Of a stretch of 64,000 nt of DNA, positions 43,102-54,837 are shown piece after piece. The translations under genes and the position numbers were made by a program. Source of the DNA: Corynespora cassiicola (taxonomy: Eukaryota; Ascomycota; Dothideomycetes; Pleosporales; Corynesporascaceae); assembly GCA_022059125.1 (NCBI GenBank), contig JAEUWY010000015.1:620001-684000 (forward strand). The letters run 5' to 3'. Under the pieces are notes generated by a model. The model was given only the letters and a program-made list of their open reading frames with translations, was not told the origin of the DNA and did not search any database. The first letter of the stretch is position 1. Each line of letters begins with the position of its first letter.

Positions 43102-45109
43102 ATGGCTCCCAGAGCTCCGGAGCAAGAGCCTCCACGCCCACCGCTCCCCCGCGATGTCTCTGCCCATTCCAAGCTGTCCGCCCCCGACTCATCCCAGAGC
43201 AACGAGGCCGATGACGAGCAGAGCATCTCCGACCAGACCTCCGCCATGGACGACTCCGCATCCCCGCCGCACTACGAGGGCGAAGACACGCGCCTGACGA
43301 GCGACAAGGAGCTGTCCGGCTTCTACATGTACGGCTGGGCCGCCGAGGTCTTTGTCGTCTGTGGCATCGGCAGCTTCATTCCCGTCACCCTCGAGCAGCT
43401 CGCCCGCGAGAACGGCGTGCTGCTGTCCGACCGCTCCACGCCCTGCAAGCCCGCCATCCATGCCTCACCCCCCACCCTCTTCTCGTCGCCGCACCCGGAC
43501 AAGGGCCAGTGTGTCGTGTACATTTTGGGCATCGAGATCAACACGGCCAGCTTTGCCATGTACACCTTCTCCATAAGCGTGCTGATCCAGGCCCTCCTCA
43601 TCATCTCCATGTCCGGCGCCGCCGACCATGGCCGCTTCCGCAAGACCTTCCTCCTCTGGTTCGCCTTTGTGGGCAGCATCGCAACCATGCTGTTCCTCCC
43701 GGTCGTCCCCAACGTCTATCTCCTGGGCGCCGTGTTTGCAATCATTGCCAACACGTGCTTTGGCGCGAGCTTTGTGCTCTTGAACTCGTTCCTGCCCTTG
43801 CTGGTGCGATTCCACCCTACCGTCCGGTATGCGGGCCTGTCCCGCCAGACTTCCTACTCGGACGACGAAGACCTTGGCCACCCGAACCACTCTCTCATCC
43901 GGGAAGTGCAGTATGCCAACGAGCTCGCCGAGCACGAGAATGTCATGGACGGCGTCGCAGACGCGACCACCGCTTTGCTCCCGCGCTCGCGATCCGACGC
44001 CGATCTCATGGTCCCGAATCCGCGATCGAGCGCAACCCCCTCTCCAGAGCTAGCGCTTTCGACCAAGATCTCCTCGTACGGCATAGCCATTGGCTATATT
44101 GCTGCCCTGATCGTCCAGACCGCCGCCATTCTGATTGTCATTTCCTTTGGAACCTCGCACTTTGGCCTGCGCCTGGTGCTCTTCCTGATCGGCGCATGGT
44201 GGTTCCTCTTCACAATCCCGTCCGCAATGTGGCTCCGCCCGCGGCCCGGCCCCCCTCTCCATATCGGAGAGCAAACCTCCAACTTCCGCACCTGCATCGC
44301 CTACTTCACCTACTCGTGGAAGTCCCTCGGCCGCACAGTCAAGCATGCGCGCCTCCTAAAGGACGTCCTCCTCTTCCTGGCCGCCTGGTTCCTGCTCTCA
44401 GACAGCATTGCAACCGTGTCGGGCACGGCCGTGCTCTTTGCGAAGACGACGCTCGAAATGGACTATGCCATGCTCGCCCTCATCAACGTGATTGCCACAG
44501 TGTCGGGCGTCATTGGCGCCTTTTCCTGGTCCCGCATTTCCATATTCCTGCGCCTGCGCCCGTCCCAGACGATTCTGGCGTGCATTGCGCTCTTTGAACT
44601 GATTCCGCTGTACGGGCTCTTGGGCTATATTCCGGCGGTTCGCCGCTTCGGCGTGTTTGGCTTGCAGCAGCAGTGGGAAATGTATCCCCTGGGCGCCGTG
44701 TACGGCTTCGTCCTCGGCGGCCTGAGTAGCTATTGCAGGAGCTTGTTCGGAGAGCTGATTCCGCCGGGCTACGAGGCGGCGTTTTATGCCCTGTATGCAA
44801 TTACGGACAAGGGGAGCAGTATCTTTGGGCCTGCCATTGTCGGCGCCATCACTGATGCGTATGGCGAGATTAGACCAGTAAGTTTGCACAAAGTTACCCT
44901 GTTTCGAGCAAAGCTGACGTCGTTTCCAGGCCTTTTGGTTCCTGGCTGTGCTCATTGGCCTCCCTTTCCCCATCATGATGCTGGTGGATGTCGAGCGCGG
45001 ACGCGCAGAGGGCATTGCGCTCGCAAAGGAGCTCGAGGACCTTGCCAATGCGCAGGACGAGCGCACGCACCTGCTGACCACCGACAGGATTAACGACATA
45101 GACGAGTGA
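43102..45109 (+). CDS. Atg22-like vacuolar amino acid permease
   Basis: Two exons, 43102-44877 and 44930-45109, joined by a 52 nt intron, give 651 residues. The acidic hydrophilic N-terminus (about 70 residues) is followed by the family hallmark [20 protein letters not shown] and [16 protein letters not shown]. Multiple hydrophobic spans follow, about 12 in all, with a cytosolic loop near residues 245-310 rich in Ser/Asp/Glu. After the intron the last span ([18 protein letters not shown]) leads to DVERGRAEG. Atg22 exports amino acids from the vacuole after autophagic breakdown. Filamentous ascomycetes often have several paralogs, so no paralog number is assigned. Without splicing the C-terminus would be lost. 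Confidence 0.9.
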
Positions 45110-45365
45110 CGGGGTATAGAAGGGGGGGGGGTTTGCCTTGCATTCCATGCATACATGTATGCGCGCACGCCAACGTTTTTTTGCATTCATCCGGAGTTCC
45201 AAGTCTAGCATTTGGGCGGATCAGCTTCGTCATTAGCAGGGACATGTTCGGTCCCGTTACGATATTTTAATACTACGCGTATCTGTCTGGTTTCTTCCGC
45301 CACGGAGCGCACATGTAGGCCAGAGTGAATGTAGAAGCTTCTTATCACTTCAACATGCCGTGGCC
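45110..45365. other. short convergent intergenic region
   Basis: 3' regions of the Atg22-like gene and HOP2. A G run (45124-45131) follows the Atg22-like stop. Nothing else. Confidence 0.5.
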
Positions 45366-46234
45366 CTAATCATCCAACCCCAACCTCTCCCTCACCTCCC
45401 CCCTCTCCTCTTCCTCGCCCAACACCCCCTCGATATCCCTCCACATCCGCCTACTAATCTCGCCCCGCCGCTTCGCAGCAGCACTCCACTTGCGCCACTC
45501 TCCCTCCACCTCCGCTCGCTCCTCTGGCCTCACAACCCGCGCATCCCCCTGCCGCAGCACCGCAAGTCTGGCCTCAATGTCCCGCTTCTCAGCCTCGAGG
45601 TCGCGCAGCGAGGCCACCAGCTCGGCGGTCGAGAGCGTGGACGTCAACTCCAAAAGGGCGGTCCGCAGCGTCTTTGCAGTGGCGGCGAGTGCGGTGGTGG
45701 AAGTTGTCAGCGTGGCGGTTTTGGACGTCAGGGTTGTGAGGAGCTCCGGGGGTGTTGCGTCGGAGGGAGGTTGGAGGGCGTGGTAGATTAGTTGTTTGCC
45801 TGGGAGGGGTGAGTGGGGGGAGGGGAGGGAGGAGGGGCGGACCGGAGGCGCGGCCTGAGATTTCGTTGCGGTCGTGGAGGTCTTTGAGGATTTTTGTGGC
45901 GGTTGCTGGGTGGAAGTTAGGGGGAGGGGGGTTGGTTGGAGGGGAGGAGGACCTTTTGTGACTTTGTTATGGAGGTTGGCGGATATGTCGGTGGCCTGTG
46001 TGGTTAGAGGGGTTTTTGGGTGGGGGCAGAGGGACTCACGGAGTAGGGTCGGCTGGAGGGGGTGGTGGTGAGTATCTTTTCTCATGGTGAGGAATGATAT
46101 CTTACTTTTGCTTGCCTGTCGATTTGTTAGGATTTGTAGAGGTGAAGGGAATGCTGCCTACGGAGGTAGTTGAGAATCGTATCAGCAGCTTCGTTGGCCG
46201 AGACTTTCTCGAGCTTCTCTTTGCGAGGCGCCAT
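45366..46234 (-). CDS. HOP2: meiotic homologous-pairing protein Hop2 (TBPIP family)
   Basis: Six exons, 46234-46162, 46115-46106, 46052-46040, 45995-45953, 45905-45843 and 45799-45366, give 211 residues, close to yeast Hop2 (218). Exons 2 and 3 are only 10 and 13 nt. Joined, they yield the winged-helix segment AADTILNYLRKQNRPYSATD, then ISANLHNKVTKATATKILK and ISGRASGKQLIYHAL, which is diagnostic. The C-terminal coiled coil includes LSTAELVASLRDLEAEKRDI and the EEWRKW-like EVEGEWRKWSAAAKRR segment. Hop2 works with Mnd1 to help Dmc1/Rad51 pair homologous chromosomes in meiosis. A reading of the last exon alone extends open through three introns and gives a false N-terminus. Confidence 0.92.
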
Positions 46235-46504
46235 GATGTATGTGAGAGAGGTTTCTGGAAGTAACATCCGGGGTAGTTCAGACTTGAATATGAGCTGGAG
46301 GACGCGTAGCTACTGTGCACCTAGGTAGCATAGGAAGGTGCGCGAAAGCACGTGAGATCGCGATTGAGGAAGGCACCAACTTGAGAGGAGACGATTTACA
46401 TTTATGCAAGCCTTGAGACTCCAACTATCCACCAACTGCCTTGGAATAGTCTCACCACAGTGTGTTGTCATGGAGAGCACTACTCCAAGTCCATATCCAA
46501 TCAT

Positions 46505-47239
46505 CTACACCTTCTTGAATGCCACATGATGCATGGAAATCGCCTTTGGTCCATTTCTCAGGTGCTTGATAACCTCAGGAAAGTGGTCGCTTTGTCTATA
46601 ATCCATATGTGCCTGTACACTTGACCACCCGATAAAGAGGGCAAACGCCTTTGCCTTGCCCTGGTCCACCTTTTCATGCTCTTGCTCCTCCACGACCCAT
46701 CCGCCAACAATGGCAGACCCTTCTTTCGCTGACTTGAGACCCTCTTCCCTGAATTTGGCCCAACTGGCATCGTACTCGGAATTTGGATGGTCAGGCTCGA
46801 AAAAGGTGGTTACACATTCTGTAACAGGAGCCGCTGCGGCATCCGCAAAAGGCTGGTCGGATGGCAATTGCACGTGAAATATGGAAACGTCGCCGCCCAG
46901 AAGGGAGCCTACGCCCTCAAGGAATGGCTGATAATAGGGTTGAGCCTCAAAGTTGTAATGATCTTGGAGCTTCTCCCAGCCTTTAGATTGTCAGTCGACT
47001 GGAAGCACTTGTGCAGTGAATTCAGCCACGTGAGACGTACAGATGGCCATTTGAAGGAACTTGGGGTCCTCAATCCGAAGCCCGTAGTGTACTGACTTGC
47101 ATCCCGGCTGTGAAGCAATGGTAGCAAGCGTCTCATCCAGCGTCTTTTTGTGGTCGCCGGCCTCGACATCGATGTCGGCTTTGAGAGGTACCGTCACCAA
47201 CTCGGTAACCGGCTGAGACTTGACGAATTCAGAAGCCAT
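46505..47239 (-). CDS. dimeric alpha-beta barrel (ABM-like) protein
   Basis: Two exons, 47239-47041 and 46980-46505, give 224 residues. It appears to be two tandem ferredoxin-like halves: VTELVTVPLKADIDVEAGDH with CKSVHYGLRIEDPKFLQMAI in the first, and VTECVTTFFEPDHP with AKAFALFIGWSSVQAHMDYR in the second. This matches the ABM/dimeric alpha-beta barrel superfamily, which includes monooxygenases and many proteins of unknown function. The intron (60 nt) falls between CCATCT and GCTGGGAG, restoring QMAICWEKLQDHYNF. Function is unknown. It sits alone beside HOP2 with a long empty upstream region. Confidence 0.75.
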
Positions 47240-49801
47240 TGAAGCTAGTTTTTAGTGCAAACAGAATGTATTCGTGACGCTTGAACGACGGAAAACCTTC
47301 AACTGTGAAGCTTACGGGCTTGGGGACTTGCCGGGTCTACAATAAACAGCTGATAAAATTGATGATGTAAGAGCTGATGACCCCGCATGGTGGGGCAGCC
47401 TCTAGCTGTCTGCATGCCCTATGGGAAATCGCTGACCTTGGGACAATGAATCTCCAGTAAGCCCATTCTCACTCATAATCATCATCACCCCGTTCATAAT
47501 CAAGTATCCAGTAACATGAGGCCATTGGGTAAAAACTTGATTATCGCAGCAGTCAAACATTGTGGGCCTCCGTTAAAGCTCAATGAACATGGCCACAAAT
47601 CAGTGATGAATAATCCTAGGACCAAGCGAAAACGTGGAGTCAACCAAAGTAAAGATTCCTGCATACGCCAGAATCCTTGCTGTAATTTATGTTGCCATGC
47701 GGTACATGTACAAGTGAACAAGAGTGACCCTCGAGATGGCATGACTGTCCAAATCCTACGCAATGTAGTCTGACAGATAGCCGAAATACGAGACCGCCAA
47801 GCGCGGCCATACAATCAAGGCCCTTGTCGTCAAAAGGTGAGCTCCTTCGATCCTGGTCCCTGATCTGTCGGATTCGGGCAGACTCGAGATGATGGTGCTG
47901 CTGCGCCTTGGCATGTCTGACACTTGAACCTCGCAGCACCAACTTTTATTACTCTATGCGGAATCTTTTCGCTTTTCGCTTTTCGCGCCTGTGACTCTGT
48001 GACCTCACCTCAGCAACGCGACAGGAGCTAAAAAATGACGTCCCAGGCCACAGCAACACGATACAACGTCTAGCTAGGACAGTGGTTGGATGCATGTACC
48101 CGACGGAACGGTCATAAAATGTTATGCTCGCGGGCGCACGGGAGATGAGGAAATCATGGAAGGATGAAATCAAGATTGGGACCATGAGCCACTCCAACTT
48201 TGAACACCGAGCGCACCCTAAATCCTTTATCATAGCCGTCGGAGAATTTCCCTGCCGGCCGGAAACATTGCGGGGCCCAAATTTAGAAACATGAGATGGC
48301 ACCATCTAAGCGGTTTCCAACCACCTGCAGAGGGATCGCAGGGAGAACGGGAGGGACTCTGTGTAGAACGCCTCGTAAACGGGTGTATGCCTCGGAATGC
48401 CCTGGGGGTTTAATGAAGGCCCTCCTGGCACACCCACGGCATCCAGGGGCTCATTGTGCCTGTCGCGTGTAGGATCGCGTCTGCCCAGTTAGCTCTTGTT
48501 CGCTTCCTCGAAGACGTCTACTATCCCCAATACGTCACCTCGTACGGGCATACTAGCACTGTCCAGTGCGTATCGCCTAGCTCTTGATTCGCCGGTCACG
48601 AATAGAAACTTTTGCAGACGGCCATGCCGACGCGGTGCACTTGTATTCAGAGCTTCGACCTCACCGCCGCGGGTGGTTGTGGCCAAGCGGAAATCTCCAC
48701 ACGGCGGGAGCGGATGGCGTACCTGTCGGGTTACCGGATTAGGCTTTTCGGAAGGCCCAGATGCCCTCTAGTGGTGGGCATGTTCCGTGACGTCGAATCT
48801 AAGATGGATAGACCACCACCGGCTACCCACAATGGATGGCAGGCGTGCGTCGAGTTGGACGTTTGTCGAAAAAGAAAGCGGATCAGCCTTACAGAGCATG
48901 GCCCGGAGGATCCTCATCCCAGCCACTGACAAGCGTTTCCGAGGTATCATGCCAGAAAATGATGGTTACAGCCTGGTTAGCGAGGGAGGCGCAAGAAATG
49001 CTGGGGAGGAAAGGCGAACGAAGGAGTTGGAAATCGCTCGAGGGGCCGTGTGGTGCGGTGCGGTGCGGTACGCTGCATATCGTTCCTTTGGGCTACACGA
49101 CTCGAGCACCGGGATAGCAGACTGGTATAGGCAGCCGGGAAATACAAACGGTAAGTGGCAAGGGAGGAGATGTGAGGCCAGCTTGCTCCATTCGAAAGCC
49201 TCGGGGCGTAACGTTTTGCTTTTCAGCTCTTTCTACCACTGCCAACGGGACGGGACGCGTCAGAAGAAACGAAGAGTGCCAGCTCTTGAACGCCCTAGTT
49301 GTAAGCCCTGTGTGGCTGACAAAATCACCTGCCCAATACTCTACGAATGTCATTGCTCGCGGAATTTGCGAGCCATTCCGGTTGGGGGCAAGCTTTGGGG
49401 CGGGGACCTTGATTCCCAGCATTGTAGCCCCGGATGAACGCTGGCCCACCGGCTCCCTATTCTGTAAACGTAAGCCAGTCAAATATAGAGTTGGTATCGG
49501 AGAGGACCACTACCGAGTCGGAGTCCTTGGTATTCGAGAAGCTCTGCCGCGTTTCCACGCCACCATACATTTACCTCGCCGGAGCCGTATCGGGCCTGAA
49601 AGGACTGTGCAACACACGGAAGGCGGATGTCAGAGTAGAGCTGAGGATACCTGCTAGTATTTCTACATCGCTCGTCCTTTTGCTTTGCCTGCCCACGATT
49701 GCTCGGTTTCCCTTACTCATCGCTCTCATACGTCCGTAAGGCGGCCGCCTAACGGCTGACACGAACCTTGCGTACGAAGGCCTCCATCAGGTTTTGTTGA
49801 A
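47240..49801. other. 2.6 kb gene-free stretch
   Basis: Promoters of the ABM-like gene (leftward) and the Zn2Cys6 gene (rightward). Frames up to 216 codons occur (for example 48787-49437) but have no domain, shared splice logic or codon bias. Long upstream regions are common for fungal regulators. A short GCGGT tandem run lies near 49055. Confidence 0.5.
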
Positions 49802-52783
49802 ATGTCCGGTTCATTCCCCACGCCTTCCCCGCCTCAGGGAGCCTCGCCATTTGCTCCACCAGCCGCGGCGGGCGACAAGAAGTCTTCGAGAGAGCAGCCA
49901 CGCATTCGACGCAGAAACCGCCTCATCACCTCATGCTTGGAATGCCGCCGTCGGAAACTGAAATGCGACAAGGCGTCGCCATGCTCCAATTGCACAAAGT
50001 TTTCCCGCCAATGCGTCTTCATCGCGCCGGGGCTCGACCCCGAGTCCCAGGCGCGGCTTGCAGAGGTCAAGGAGAAGATGGGCATGCTGGAGCGGACGCT
50101 CGAAGACGACGTGGCGCGCAGGAGCCGCTCCAAGTCTGCTTCGAGATCTGCGTCTTCCTCTTTGAGACCGCCTACTCTGCCCGGCCAAGATGAGAGTTAC
50201 AGCGAGCAAGACGACGATGACGACGAGACACGGGACCTGGAGCCTTTGAACACCATGACCGAGGATGCTGCATACTATGAAGACGAGGGGAACGACGACA
50301 TTGTCGACTTGGGTATTTCCATGGGCAAGTTGAGAATCACTGAGAGAGTTGGCGGTTTTTTCCGGCCCAGGTTATCAGAAGAAGCAAGTCTCTGTATCGG
50401 TTTGATCAATGTGCTTGCTAACTATTTTGGTAGCTCACACAAGCGCTCAAAGAGATTCCCAAGACTGAGCATGGAAACCCGTTCTCTGAGCAGTCAGTCG
50501 AAGCATGGATGGCCCCCGGGCCCGACTACGTCGCTCCATCCTCGACATTCTTCTTTTCACCCGGGGTCGAAAGGACGACATTGATGACCCATCTACCGTC
50601 CAAGGTGCTGGTCGACAAGCTCATCGACCACTACTGGCAAGCGGTCCACGTACTGGCGCGGACGGTCCATCGCCCGACTTTTGAGCGGCAGTACGAGATG
50701 TTTTGGAGGAACATCAACACAGGCCTCGAGCCCCGCATCTCGTTCCAGGCCGTCGTCTACGCTGCGATGCTCTCGTCCGTCATAAGCATGAGCGAAGAGC
50801 GTGTCCTGACCGAGTTCGGCGTCGACAAGCAGATTCTGGTCGACAACATCAAGGCTGGCACCGAATCTGCCCTATCCCGCGCAAACTTTCTGCGCACCAC
50901 CAAGCTGGAGACCCTACAGGCATTTGTCATGTACTTGGTGAGTTTGAGTTTCGCGTTCTCTACACAGTAAACCCTTTTACCCAAATCAGGCGCCCCGAAC
51001 CGACCACGCCGCCCCCATTTTCTCAGTCAGCCCCATCGGCACTTGCCTGCTTCTGTAGCCTCCCAGCATACACTAACCGGGGCGTACAAACCGTGCTCAG
51101 ATACCGCTATGTCGCGCAGAAGTCTCCCGGGCCCACTCTGCCCTGACGGGCACCTGCATTCGACTGGCCGAATGCATGGGTCTCCACCGCGACCCGACGA
51201 CGTACTCGTCGTCGGCCGTCGAGATCCACGTCCGCCGGCTGGTGTGGCATCAGATTTGCTTTCTGGACCTGCGCACGTGCGAGGCGACGGGCCCGCGGCC
51301 CCAGATACGGCGCGACGAGTACGACACCAGGTTCCCGCTCAACGTCGACGACGTGGATCTGGATCGCGCCGAGGAGCGCGGCGAGGTGGTGAGCGAGGAC
51401 CGCGCGTACTTTACTGACATGACCATTTCGCGGATGCGGTTCGAGTGCTATGAGATGCATCGGCTGCTGTGGGTGGAGCGGCCCAAGATGGATAGGAGGG
51501 AGAAGAAGACGAGCATCACGGCGCTGCTCTCGCGCATACAGGCTTTCAAGGCGGCCATGGAGAAGACGTACCTCCCCATGCTCAACAAGAGCATCCCGCT
51601 GCACGTCCTCGCCATGGAAATGTACGGCATCCTCAGCGATAGGATGTACCTCATGGTGCTGCAAAAGTTTGTCTCCAACCAAAAGTACAAGATGCCCCAG
51701 CGGCTGAGGCAGATTGTGCTCTCGACCGCCGTCATGCTCTTGGAACACAGCATGACCATTGAGCAACAGCCCGCCCTCGCTCCGTGGGCGTGGTACGTGG
51801 GCGCCCTCCACCAGTACCACACGGCACTGCTCCTGCTCTCCGAAATGTACGCCGGCGAGCGCGACCCCGCCATGGAGAACCGCATATGGCGATGCCTGGA
51901 CTATGCCTTTGAGCTGCCGGCCTCGCTCTCCGGCTTCGAGAAGACGCGCCTGGTGTTCGAGGAGCTGGCCGGCAGGACAGAAATGTACGCCGCGATCCGC
52001 CGAATGCGCGCTCCGACGGCCATGCCTCACGCAGGACCCCGAGTTCACACGGCCGGGTACCAGCAGAGGCAAGCCGAAGAGCGCGAGGAACGCGAGCGCA
52101 GCGGGTCGGTGCAGTCGCAGTCGGGCAACAGCTCGAGCGGAGGGGCACCTCCGCCGCTGCATGTACCCCATCCGCAGCGGCAGCCGCCCATGGGGCCGCT
52201 GGGTGCAATGCCTAATGTGGACTGGGGCACGCTGGACCTGGGCCCGACAGGCAGCTCCCTTCACCCCACGGCTGTCTCAGGTGCCGACGCCTTCCACCTG
52301 GGAGGATTCACGCACGCGGGTCCATCGCCGGGCCTCCTATCCGCGACCTTGGGCGGGGGCCAAGGCAGCAGCGACACGAGCAGCAATCCGCCGCCGGCAG
52401 TGGCCAACCATTTGGCAGGGAGTGGGGGAGGAGCTGGAGGGAGCGGGTCTGCTGCCGAGGGAGGCAGTCCCATGGATGGAGACATTGACTGGGTGAGTGA
52501 CTACTACCTGCAGCACCAGTATCGCCGATAGACTTCCTCTTTGCTTGCCTGCTCGTTCACACCCGCTTCTGTATGCTGCATGGCACTGCTCTGTTCTTGA
52601 ATATACCCTGGTAGACGCAAAAAACAAAAATGGATTCTAACTTTGGCTCGTGACTAGAATGAATGGGACGCGTTGTTCGGTAATGCAAACATGGATACAG
52701 ACGGCCTCGTGGTCCCACCCTTTACGTTCCCGCTCTTCTCGGCCGCAGATCTGCAGTGGCTGCCACAGGGAGGATTACAGTGA
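49802..52783 (+). CDS. Zn2Cys6 transcription factor with fungal-specific domain
   Basis: Four exons, 49802-50383, 50434-50937, 51101-52492 and 52658-52783, give 867 residues. The binuclear zinc cluster has Cys at 45, 48, 55, 61, 64 and 71 (C-x2-C-x6-C-x5-C-x2-C-x6-C), followed by a basic linker and a short coiled coil (ARLAEVKEKMGMLERTLEDD). The fungal-specific regulatory domain runs from about VDKLIDHYWQAVHVLARTVH to TCIRLAECMGLHRDP and beyond. The first intron is GC-AG (donor GCAAGT at 50384). The last intron (165 nt, GTGAGT donor, TTCTAAC branch) leads to the exon NEWDALFGNANMDTDG; unspliced, the protein would end VSDYYLQHQYRR. The C-terminus is glycine/serine-rich. The target genes are unknown. 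Confidence 0.88.
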
Positions 52784-53118
52784 GCTTGTTTCGAAAGAAG
52801 ACCTGCCAGGGGGGGGCGTTTTGCAGGAGCCAAGTGCTGGCGGCGTGGGCATGGTTGCGGGCTAGTATTCGGCGGCAGCGCTCAGATGCATGGTAAAGCG
52901 GAAGTGCACTCCCGTAGTCGGGAAATGAATGGATCCGGGGAAATTTGCGCCTATTCTACCGCTCGTATTCAGTGTTGGAAGTGCTCGGGAAATGCGTACA
53001 ATGGTATCGTACAAGAGAAAAGACACTTCGCCAACGTTCCTAACGAATCCTTCTTCTTTATGCAATCGGACCTTTGAATATCTGGTCCACCAGGCAGGTG
53101 CGTCGTGGCGCAGTCGCT
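52784..53118. other. convergent intergenic region
   Basis: 335 bp of 3' sequence between the Zn2Cys6 gene and the citrate carrier gene. No other feature seen. Confidence 0.5.
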
Positions 53119-54368
53119 TTAAATGTACCGACCCTGTGGGTCGATTTTGTCCATGAGTTCCATTGACTTTTCATACCTGTGTTTTGGTCAGCAACGCCAT
53201 ATCAAGAGACGGGAGGGAGTTTTACATGGTGAAGACGATGCCGCCACTGAGGATAAGCCGGCCCAGCCGGGGTACGGCACCAGACCAAAAGGTCAAGACA
53301 CCTTCCTCCTTGAATATCTTGACCACGCAATCCAGGCTGTTCTTGTACAGGGCCCGTGCTTCTATCGATTGCATCCTATCGTCACAAAATTAGAGCTGCC
53401 ATGTGGGCAAGTAGCTGCATGGGTGACGAACCTGGTCTTGACCGTGTCAATCGGCATGGTGGTGTACACGGTTATGATGCCTGCGAGACCGCCTAATCCA
53501 AAGGTGCTGAAGGCCCCTAGTTTCTCGCCAGGGGCAACGTACGATTGGGCCATTTGTTTCAGCGCAGTGTAACTGGAGAACCTTACGGCCGAGTTGGCTG
53601 CTTGCCGAGCAGTAGTGGGGACGAGACCCTGGAAAAAGCCACGGACTCCCTTCTCCTGAGCAATGATCTTCGAGCCGTGGAGGAATCCTCTCATCCGAGG
53701 ATTTGCAGCCTTGCGATCGTCAATCCTTCCATTGGTCAGCAGCTTTCGAGGAAGAGGTGGTGTGGGCTAACAGCTGGGTCTTGATGCTCTCAAAGGGCGT
53801 CACTGCCAACAGCGACTCGGTAGCTCCAGCACCGAATCCTGCTACGACGGTAGCCGGTCCAGAGATCTTCCCCTCGGCATCCACCAACATATTCTTATAC
53901 ACATCAAAGGCGACGAAGCCTACCACTGATTAGCCAATCCTCCGCGGTGTTGGTGTCGTTGGAGATGACGCGTACGAATTCCGGCCTTGAGGGAGTTTCC
54001 AATGATCAAAGTGGTGCATCCTGCATACCACTGCTTTCCAAACGGCGGCCAGGGCAGCTTCTTTCCATCTGCCAGCCGCTTGTTCAATTGCGACCTGGTT
54101 TTGGCGACTATGCGATTTCTTAGCAAATGATAGGGGCATGTAGGTGGTCAAGCATACATTCCGCCGGGTACGTTATCGCTGCAATGGCCTGTCAGCATCT
54201 GTGCAATAGTAAGAAAGCTTGAGGGTATATACAAATTTCCACAGCTCCTGCCGTCGCACCTGCGATAATGGAGCGCAGAGCGCTGGGCTACGACATCTCA
54301 GTCACAATTCTATGATAATTCATGGCAGTCCTCTCTACCTTTTTCTTCTCGCCTGTTGCCGAAGCCAT
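53119..54368 (-). CDS. CTP1: mitochondrial tricarboxylate (citrate) carrier
   Basis: Eight exons, 54368-54339, 54287-54233, 54178-54158, 54107-53976, 53919-53772, 53725-53432, 53375-53226 and 53176-53119, give 295 residues, the normal length of the family. Three carrier repeats are present, each with its Px(D/E)xx(K/R) signature: TYPAEFAKTR, VTPFESIKTQ and TMPIDTVKTR. Joined segments such as KLPWPPFGKQWYAGCTTLII, VRGFFQGLVPTTARQAANSA and the terminal YEKSMELMDKIDPQGRYI identify the citrate transport protein. It exchanges citrate for malate across the inner mitochondrial membrane. The gene is intron-dense (seven introns of 48-66 nt), so any single frame shows only fragments. It is head to head with MAM33. 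Confidence 0.93.
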
Positions 54369-54837
54369 TGTTGCAGCTGTATGTTGCTGAGGGGCTGGTT
54401 CCGAGGACTCGCGTGCTGCTGTCAACCCGCTGATTCGGTGACTCGGACTTTTGACCGGGCAAGAAATCGCTCCTGCGCTCGCAGAGGACAAGGATGCCTT
54501 GGCAACGGAGTAAAAAAGCTCACAGGGCGAAGAATAGCACGCGACACTTCGCCAGGAACCGTGACGGCGTGAAGGTGAGAAAGTTGATGCAAGCCGATAG
54601 CGGCGGAGACGTGATGGCAGCTCCGGTTCGAAATTTGGTAGGAGCTTCTGCGCGTCACTGCCGCCCGCGAGCACGTGATGGCGCCCTGACGAAATGGAAG
54701 CCGAGCTTAGACCATGGAAAAGTCGGAGAGCTTGAGGACCTCCATCGCGACTTCGATCACCCAAAACCATTACCTAGCTATCCTCCATACCTTTCATTTC
54801 CTGCCTTCCATTGAGATACCCCTCCTTCACATTCACA
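54369..54837. promoter_or_regulatory. divergent promoter, citrate carrier and MAM33
   Basis: 469 bp between two divergently transcribed genes for mitochondrial proteins. A CCTAGCTATCCTCCATACCT stretch and pyrimidine-rich leader precede MAM33. No gene is supported here. Confidence 0.5.

Noticed and set aside
43509..44597. 362-codon alternative frame in the Atg22-like gene
   Set aside because: Same-strand shadow in another phase, Arg/Pro/His-biased, overlapping clear membrane spans in the real frame.
48787..49437. 216-codon frame upstream of the Zn2Cys6 gene
   Set aside because: No domain, no splice support and residue use close to random for the local composition.
51107..52264. 385-codon minus-strand frame in the Zn2Cys6 gene
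   Set aside because: Antisense shadow; His/Arg/Gln-rich composition with no family resemblance.
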